Program-made: the position numbers and the translations under genes
The notes under the pieces: generated by a model
What the model was told of the DNA's origin: nothing
Database searches by the model: none
Seen by the model: the letters and a program-made list of their open reading frames with translations, nothing else
Part shown: positions 56,766-64,000 of the stretch, piece by piece
How the letters are laid out: the number at the start of each line of letters is the position of its first letter
How positions within the stretch are numbered: the first letter of the stretch is position 1
NCBI RefSeq assembly: GCF_003473485.1
Contig: NC_053043.1
Location: 2,304,001-2,368,000 of the forward strand
Direction of reading: 5' to 3'
DNA from: Medicago truncatula
Taxonomy: Eukaryota > Streptophyta > Magnoliopsida > Fabales > Fabaceae
DNA length: 64,000 nt

Positions 56766-57870
56766 TTTATGTGGTTTATGTGTAACTAAAACAAAAAAAA
56801 AACCTCAAACGAAAAATACATAGTTAATCAATTAATCACTCATAGTTAATCCTTACCCTTCTTCGATTCGCTCCTTATAGGTCACTTCATGTTCAAATGA
56901 AATAAAATAATTCGACAGAGTCTAACCTCACTGTCAAGTTTCCCAACTTATCTCAGTCTACAATTTCAGTTTCAACAGAAATTTGCCAGCAATATTATCA
57001 TTCACAAAATCAATTAATTCTTATCTTTTTGGGAATAAACAACAAATATAGTTTGTTCAGCAAAGTGGCATTAACAAAACAACCTCGTTATATAAAGAAT
57101 ATGGATATGACTTCAATTTGGAATAGAGGACTATATTTCCATTGAAAAATCCGAAACTAATGCTTCCAAATGGTGCACAAGGCACTGCTTGAGGATTTTG
57201 ATTAGTAAGAACAATTAGGAAGATACTAAGTAGAGGTTTTAACGGTTCAGCAACAGGTTTTCAAATTTGTTGTTTTTCTATTTCATCAGTAGACAACTTT
57301 ATGTCAATTAATCCATGTTCCATTTACTTACCTGTGATAGTCAATTAATAGAACCTGAGGGTTAGTAAAAAAAAAAAAGGCTTAATTACATTTTCCATTC
57401 CCCCGTTTTCCCTCAAGAACCGGAGGGTTGATAAAAAAAAAAGTTTAATTACATTTTTGGTCCCTCTATTTTCCCTCACTCACAAAATTGGTCCTCAATT
57501 TTGGTTCCTTTCTCTTGTTTTTGGACTAAAAAATGATGTGACATATTTTAAATGGTGTAGCATATGATATGATATTGTAGAATGATCAATACACATTCAC
57601 CTTAAAAAGGTGAATTTGTAGCCACTGGGCTACTTGGCCAAAAAAAAAATTATCGATACCCATGAAATTACCTAAAAGCACCCTAAAATTTCAATCTAAA
57701 TATGATTTTAAGTTCACAAATCCAAAACAGAAGTCAAAACCGAATTATTTAAAGTGGGGGATCAATTCCGTGATTGAGTGAAATAGAGGACCAAAACCAT
57801 ACATAATTAAGAAAAAAAATTATGGATGTATACAAATAGATCATTCCTTTTCACTGAGTACTATTATTTT
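56766..57870. other. Intergenic with a TIR element; no gene
   Basis: 57443-57810 looks like an inverted-repeat element: AATTACATTTTTGGTCCCTC at the left, and read in reverse from the right AATTATGTATGGTTTTGGTC. A partly duplicated left end lies at 57380-57420. A SINE 3' fragment is inside it. No supported frame. Confidence 0.45.
57597..57650 (+). mobile_element. 3' fragment of tRNA-derived SINE
   Basis: GTGAATTTGTAGCCACTGGG CTACTTGGCC followed by poly-A is the 3' end of the SINE family at 9543-9677. Box A and box B are absent. Confidence 0.6.
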
Positions 57871-57872
57871 GC

Positions 57873-57935
57873 AGCTTCTCTCAGTGACAACATTTCTTGG
57901 TGCAGGATTTGTTTGGGTGCCCTCTAATGCAACAA
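57873..57935 (+). pseudogene. SPNS transporter fragment E (exon 13 start)
   Basis: TTTTGCAG followed by CTTCTCTCAGTGACAACATT matches the acceptor and first codons of SPNS exon 13 (LLSVTTFLGA). Similarity fades after about 50 bp. No other SPNS exon is found around it. It lies on the 3' side of a P450, as do the exon 12 relics behind copies 3-5. Confidence 0.75.
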
Positions 57936-57939
57936 ATAT

Positions 57940-60016
57940 TTAAGTCTGAAACAAATCAGAGAGCTATTACGTAGCACAAAGCCTTTCACCAATGTTATAT
58001 GGACTTAAAATTACCAGTATTGACAATTTTGACTAAATTTTAAGGACCTTTTACAATGGAATACCAGTTGCTTGCACATTAAATGGCATTCCCAGAATGA
58101 GGAAACTATAATTGTAAATCTCTAATCTAGTACAGAAAAACCATCATACTACTCCTACTATCATTTCATTTAATTGAGAAAAAAATTTAGACTAAGATCA
58201 ATAGTTTGCTTTGTAAATAATGGTAACGATAAAATTGAATACTATCTTATACCGAAGTTAACAATTGATAAAATTGAAACTAAAAATACCATTTTATTCA
58301 GAAGTTAACAACAATAAAAAAATATAAAAAAAGAGATGAAATTAACGTAAGTAACTGTCAGTGGAAAGACCAGAAAATGCTAATGAAGTCTGAGAAGGGC
58401 TCTAGTTGTAGCAATCAGATTCTGAGGAGACATTCTTTGTTGCCAGAAAGAGTTATTTCAGTGTCTTGTGCAACAAGAAAAGAGTCCAATCTGAATCTCT
58501 TGTTAGTTTTCTGCATTCTCTGTGGTTTCATAATGACTCGACCTGCACGACAATTAAATTAAATAGAGTTAATTAAATTGTATTAATAATGTTTTTCAAT
58601 TATTGATTTCAGAGGCAAGTAACAACAACAACAACAGAACAAAAAACCATGAATTCATGCTTACTTTCATTGTTCATTTTCTCCGTAAGTTCACGGAAAG
58701 AACAGCAACTCTTCTTTTGAGCTTTTGTCAAACCAAAACGTTTACCACCATGCAGAGGTTCCAAGCCAGATCGTAAATTGGTCATGTTGGACATAATGCA
58801 TTGTATACTTATTGAGAGACATAATGCATTATGCACGATACAATTGTGAAAATAGTTTGAAATTCATTCAACAACATTCATTCATGTACCAGTTTTTCTT
58901 TTACTGGCAGCAACTGACGTTGAGACGTGTTGGAGAGCTAGTCAAGTACCAAGTTAATTGTCTATTACTTTTACCAAAATTTAATTTTTTTGAGAGGTGA
59001 CCAAAAGTTAATTGTCCAGTGAAATTTACATGTTATGTTATGAGCACTTTTCAAGCCTTGCCTATAATGCATTGGTTTGTCGAAATGCAAAAGCCTCGCC
59101 TAAGTTTATAATGCATTGGTTTTTGGTGAAATGCAGATATTCCTTCTTTCTTTCTTCATCTGAAAGAGAAATATTTCCATATCAATTTCAAAAAAGTACA
59201 ACAGATTAAATCCAGTGAATTTCCCTGTGCATCAGGGATGATTATTAGGGAAATAAAGTGAATCCAACACAACAAATTTGTGCATGAAAGCAATTACAAA
59301 AACAACAAACTGTTGTCTAAAATTAGAAGAAAAAGGTAGAAGTACACAATAACATTCATACATATTCTTCTATCAATAATTCTCACCAATGGTATATTAT
59401 TATTTGGCATTGCAACAACCTATTCAATTGAATGTTGGAGCTAATGCATTATAGAGAGACATGATGCATTGTCAGATTAGTGCACTAAAACAAAAACAAA
59501 AACAAAAAATCAGTTGGAACATATATACCTGATCCACTAAGCTCAAACAGTAGATGTAAATTGTGAAAATAGTTTGAAATACATTCAGTTACATGGATTA
59601 TTATACAACAATAAAGGGAAAGAAGTAAAAAATAAAAATAAAAGGCATGCCAGGTAATCTCAAATGATAGAGAATTCATTTGGGTATCGGCTTCCATCGC
59701 ATAGAATGTACCATCCCCTGCTTCAAAGTCCCATGGAAAATAGTAATTAGGTCTGAGAGGGGCTCTAGTTGGAGCAATCAGATTCTGAGCAGACATTCTT
59801 TGGTTTTCCAGAAAGAGTAATTTCAGTGTCTTGTATAGAATACTATCTTATATAGAAGTTAACAATTGATAAAACTGCAACTAAGAATACTATTTTATCA
59901 ATTGATAAAATTGAAACTAAAAATACTATTTTATACAAAAGTTAATAACGATAAAAGAAGAAGGAATTAACATCTATCCCCATCACTTGAATCTTGATTC
60001 CTTTGTTATTTTGTGA
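57940..60016. other. Region between the array and PTD-like gene; internal duplication
   Basis: No firm gene. 58387-58470 and 59748-59840 are diverged duplicates (GGGCTCTAGTTG.AGCAATC). In reverse, both start a short frame MS(A/P)QNLIA(P/T)TRA; at 59796 it runs on as PLRPNYYFPWDFEAGDGTFY before losing coding character. Another duplicated piece (TATAATGCATTGGTTTTTGG type) is at 59060-59130. I do not recognise the product; a duplicated first exon of an unknown minus-strand gene is possible. Confidence 0.4.
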
Positions 60017-62093
60017 TCAGTTGATCTTGGGACGTAAGTAAGACTTTGGGTCTCTGAGAAACCTTGAAATCATCTCTGCCTTGTCAGTAGAAAGATCTGT
60101 GTTCTCCAGAATTTGCCCTTTTGATACCTTGGCAATTGCTTGGACAGAACCAATAGCTTGACTAAGCTGAATTGAGTGATCAGAAAAACAAAATAACTCA
60201 ACCTATAAGCATGGCTATTATACGGTTTTTCATGTAACAAAGTTATTATTATGTGATAAAGACTACCCCCAGCCAGTAGGAAAATAGCACAAGACTAACA
60301 TAGCATGAAAACTTTGACACCAATGCAATTATTATCTGGAAATAAACAAATGGAATGCTTATGCACAAACTACTTATGAAAGTTATACTTTAGCGAGTTT
60401 AACATGTCTATACTCTAGAATTCAGAGCTTAATCAATAACGAAAGGAGGCATGTAAAAATAAAACTAAATTGAAGAGTTGCCTTGTAGTAGAGAGATTTA
60501 CCGCATTTGCATCGTGATTGTCAATGCCTGGGATTGATGTAACAACTTTAAGGTAAAAGTTCATTCCTTGCACCAACTGCTTCCTCTTCAAAACCATAAC
60601 AAAATTCAAACATCAATTTGCTAGTTTCACTTCATATGTGATTAGTAGCAGCTAAATAGTATGAAATTTTATTGTAAAATCAATGAGCTGACCTCACCTC
60701 AGCTTTCAGTTTTTCTTCAATTCTCTGCTGCTTGTATACTGAAATTAGTTGGAGAACAAGATCTATAATTAAATTGTAACAACACATTAAAGATAGTTAG
60801 AAGAAGTTTCAGGTTCTACCTCCGGTAGAATGGGCTATTTTTAACATCTTTTCAAATCCCATCTCAAAGTCTTTAACTGGCACAAATGTAGGCTTGCCAA
60901 TCACCATCCCAAATCTTCACATATTCATAACAAACCAGGATCCATGTTCTATCATTATTCAAGTCATACATACATAGCTAACATTAATCAATCAGAAGAA
61001 CAGAATTAACAAAACTCACTTGAAATATGACTGAGTAAATGAATCAATTTCCTCTTTTGCCGGTAGTGTTATAACAACATAAAAACGAGAAAATTGAGTC
61101 TTCAGTTTCTGAACTCTGCAACAGAAGAATCAGATGAAACATAAATTCTTTGGTAAGTATAAATACTACTTAAACATTATAACCCACAAGCATTAGAAAT
61201 GATTTCAAAACAACAGAGCCTAGTAACCTGTTGAAGATTGGTGCCAAATTGTTGGAGTCCCAGTTTGTGACAAAAATGAAGGCCACTGATAAACCGCCAC
61301 AATTGAAAATAAAGTCCTTCAAGAAAAATCCTCAAAATTTCAGCGATGAACCAGAATATTTAAAATGAACAGGGAAGGGAAACAGGCTAAAACAGGAAAT
61401 GACATACCGGAGCGATTGGAACGAACTTAAGACGAAAGGAGTTAGCAGAGAGGAAAGTGGAGATAAAATCAATGAAGGAAGGATGTTGATCCTCTTTCCA
61501 TGCATTTCTCATCAAACAGATTCCATTTGTATCTACAATAATGGCCTCATTCTAAACAAGTTAAGATCAATTCATTTTTTTCAAAATTTGAATTACATTT
61601 TTTTCCGACACATGTAATTAAATTGAAATAATTGAATTATGTCATTTTCTCAAAATTTGATCAGTGTGAGTGTTGCGTCGTGTCCGGTGTCCGTGGAAAA
61701 GATTTCTTAACTAAAATATGCCTAGAACTAAAAGCCTGAAGTCAAGACATTATTCAACTGTGAAATCATTACTAAAGATGAAGAATATCATGATTCAAAG
61801 AATTAAAGCAATAGGTAACGAAAAAAACAAAATGAAATTGGAACAAAATTTAACCTACATCGTCGTTTTTACAATCTATACTCAGAATAATAAGAAAAAA
61901 TCTATGCATCATGCAGAGATCAATTTCACATCAACAACACGTATAATGTATATAGTTTTAACAATCTGAATTCAAACAGCTCAGAAACTACAAATGAAAT
62001 TGTGATTAAGTAATGTGATTAAGAGAAATGGTTACCGGAGAAAGGGGAATGAGATGGAGTGGTCGAGTCTCTTCCAAGGGATGATGTATTCAT
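60017..62093 (-). CDS. PTD: PARTING DANCERS-like (ERCC1-related) meiotic protein
   Basis: Minus-strand multi-exon gene. Exons in transcript order: 62093-62036 (probable first exon, [10 protein letters not shown]), 61551-61408, 61316-61228, 61115-61020, 60914-60820, 60738-60698, 60585-60502, 60166-60017. From 61551 onward the junctions keep one frame of 232 codons: [62 protein letters not shown], then the helix-hairpin-helix-like [13 protein letters not shown] and the tail [14 protein letters not shown]. This resembles plant PTD, which with SHOC1 forms an XPF-ERCC1-like complex needed for class I meiotic crossovers. The identification is from memory of the family. The 62036 donor leaves phase 1, which does not fit the 61551 acceptor, so a small exon is missing or the first exon is wrong. 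Confidence 0.7.
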
Positions 62094-62310
62094 GTCTCTG
62101 AGAATGAATTGAAGAAGATGAAGCAGAAGTTCATTTACATAAAACAACGGCGGACAAAGGTTGCTGCTATGGCGGCGAGCGGTGGTTATCGTCGCCGCAG
62201 CACGGAAATGAAACAGATCTGTCCCGGCACACAAACTAACTAACTAACTCTTTCCCGCCCCAATGAATAAGCAAAATGTTTAATCCCTCGAATGTAACTC
62301 TGAGATGTAG

Positions 62311-62499
62311 TTTTTTTTTGTTACAAAAATTTTAGGGTGAGGGGATGGTGCCCCAGTCCAAGGCATGGAAGACCTTCGAACTCAAAAGCATTTACAATGG
62401 TATTTACATTTACCTCCCTCCAAAGGTACTAGTGGAACTCGAACCCGGGTTCTCTCGGATTCAAGACCTGTCATTTTACCACTAGACCAAGCCTTTGGA
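62311..62499 (-). mobile_element. tRNA-derived SINE, minus strand
   Basis: Read on the minus strand: box A (TTGGTCTAGTGGT), box B (GGTTCGAGTTCC), then a body ending in an A run (the T run at 62311-62319 on the plus strand). Target duplication of about 16 bp: AACTCTGAGATGTAG near 62296-62310 and TTACTCTGAGATGTAG at 62501-62516. A different subfamily from the SINE at 9543. Confidence 0.85.
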
Positions 62500-62558
62500 G
62501 TTACTCTGAGATGTAGTTGAATATTCATTTGAATTAGTTTTTTTATTGGTTAAAATAT

Positions 62559-63415
62559 GACTGGTGCTAGTCACACCAAAAAAAAAACAAATTACACTCA
62601 AATTTATTTAAAATTTTACAATAATACTAAAATTGTCCTCTTCATGTAAATTTTTAAAAACCCATCTTTTATGATCATTCTGAACCCTTACCCCCTTTCA
62701 TCCACAAATCACCATAGATGTGCAACCAATATCTGAATCAACATCTTTGTTATTGATCTGTACTATATTCATAAAGGTTAGTGAATTTCATGAATTTCAT
62801 TTTCGATGAGTTTCTATTTGTTTATTGGTTGTTTTGGTATGAGATATGCCTGTCAATTTGATTTTAAGTGAGAGGTTAGTGTAAATTAAGTTTAGGTGTA
62901 TGTATATAAAAGAGGTTAGTGTAATTTACGTATGTAGGTTAATGTAAATTCAAGTTTACGTATGTTCAATTTAGGTTAGTGTAAATTCAGTTTACTTACG
63001 TTCAATCTAGGTTAATCTAAATTAAGTTTACTTACGTTCAATTTAGGTTAATGTAAATTTGTTTACGTATGTATATAAGAGGTTAGTGTAAATTCAGTTT
63101 ACTTACGTTCAATCTAGGTTAATGTAAATTCAGTTTACTTACGTTCAATCTAGGTTAATGTAAATTAAGTTTGTAAATTCAGTTTACTTACGTTCAATCT
63201 AGGTTAATGTAAATTAAGTTTACTTATGTTCAATTTAGGTTAATGTAAATTAAGTTTACTTTTGTTCAATTTAGGTTAATGTAAATTAAGTTTACTTTTG
63301 TTCAATTTACGTTAATGTAAATTTAGTTAATTTGAAATTTTTATTTTAGTTAAAGGGTATATTAGTCATTCTGGGGTGTAACTTGTTTTTTTTTTTGGTG
63401 TGACTAGCATCAGTC
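62559..63415. mobile_element. Mutator-like MITE with minisatellite core
   Basis: Inverted ends GACTGGTGCTAGTCACACC and, reversed, GACTGATGCTAGTCACACC, flanked by the exact 9-bp duplication TTAAAATAT (62550-62558 and 63416-63424). The centre is a tandem array; no transposase frame. Length 857 bp. Confidence 0.9.
62865..63325 (+). repeat. Minisatellite, unit about 36 bp
   Basis: About a dozen copies of a unit with the core TTTACTTACGTTCAATCTAG followed by GTTAATGTAAATTCAG. Some copies are truncated. It lies wholly inside the Mutator-like MITE. Confidence 0.92.
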
Positions 63416-63424
63416 TTAAAATAT

Positions 63425-64000
63425 ACATAGATTCTACCAAATTTACTCTGCGCTCGCATAATTTAGTGTTACAATATGTATTGTTAGCATTGATCTTATG
63501 TTATTATATTAATTAATTAAAGATCGTTTTATGAAGTGATACAATATTAATTTATAAGACCATTTTAAGGAGTATGGATCCTCTTCATTTTCTTTTTCTT
63601 AAAGGAGGATACTCTCTATTTATAAAAATAAATGGAAAATCTCATTTAGAAAGATATACATACAAAAAAAGTTGTGGGTCGAACCATTAAATGAGGCTAA
63701 CCATCATTAATTATTTTTATAATATTTATGTGTTTTTATCTCTTCAAATAAAACAAATGAAGAAAGACATAAATGAAGATTTTAACTCATTTAGAGGAAC
63801 TATCCTTCAAAAAAAAACTCATTTAGAGGAACTAAAAATTTTGGTTAAATATGTTTTTGGCCTATAAATATAACAATATTTCGTTTTAGTCTTTCTAAAA
63901 TTTTCCTTCAACTTTTAGTACCTATAAAAATTTCAATCATTACTTTTGATCCCTAATTTTAAATAAATTTCTATATTTTTTTAATGAAATTATACATAAA
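63425..64000. other. Intergenic to window edge, no gene seen
   Basis: AT-rich. A direct repeat AACTCATTTAGAGGAACTA occurs at about 63782 and 63819. The end (GGTTAAATATGTTTTTGGCC) resembles the start of another long-TIR element cut by the window edge. Confidence 0.4.

Overview
This is plant nuclear DNA: AT-rich, with introns and many small transposons. Gene content and repeat types suggest a papilionoid legume such as Medicago or Trifolium. That placement is an inference; no sequence was compared against a database.

The backbone is a plus-strand tandem array of six intronless cytochrome P450 genes of the CYP89A type: 7683-9197, 14394-15914 (pseudogene), 25380-26894, 31233-32747, 34934-36460 and 55233-56765. 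Five have full-length reading frames of 504-510 codons. The first of these has lost the glycines of the haem-binding loop. The pseudogene has lost its start codon and carries one internal stop.

Interleaved with the P450s are copies of a second gene, a spinster-like (SPNS) major-facilitator transporter with 16 exons. One copy is open throughout (41221-46586, 506 codons). One is nearly complete but broken (48627-54396). Three are fragments (18038-19315, 28515-29995, 57873-57935). The 3' flanks of several P450s are themselves decayed SPNS exon 11 to intron 12 sequence, so the two genes have duplicated as one chimeric unit. A high-identity copy of 15962-17811 lies at 153-1998.

The space between genes is full of mobile elements. 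They include a Helitron remnant with replication protein A-like and PIF1-helicase pieces (about 1998-6443), a complete TRIM retrotransposon (29461-29813), a solo LTR (39470-40238), a LINE 3' end, several tRNA-derived SINEs, three hAT-type elements with 8-bp target duplications, a Stowaway hairpin and several long-TIR, Mutator-like MITEs. Because the array is tandem, many insertions can be compared with an empty paralogous site inside the same window.

The right end leaves the array. A minus-strand gene (60017-62093) resembles PARTING DANCERS, an ERCC1-like meiotic crossover protein. Beyond it are a SINE and a Mutator-like element with a minisatellite core. The P450s are expected to be ER-anchored monooxygenases (CYP89A9 of Arabidopsis oxidises chlorophyll catabolites in senescence) and the SPNS protein a membrane transporter. 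The sequence gives no evidence of a joint pathway; their association looks like shared duplication history.
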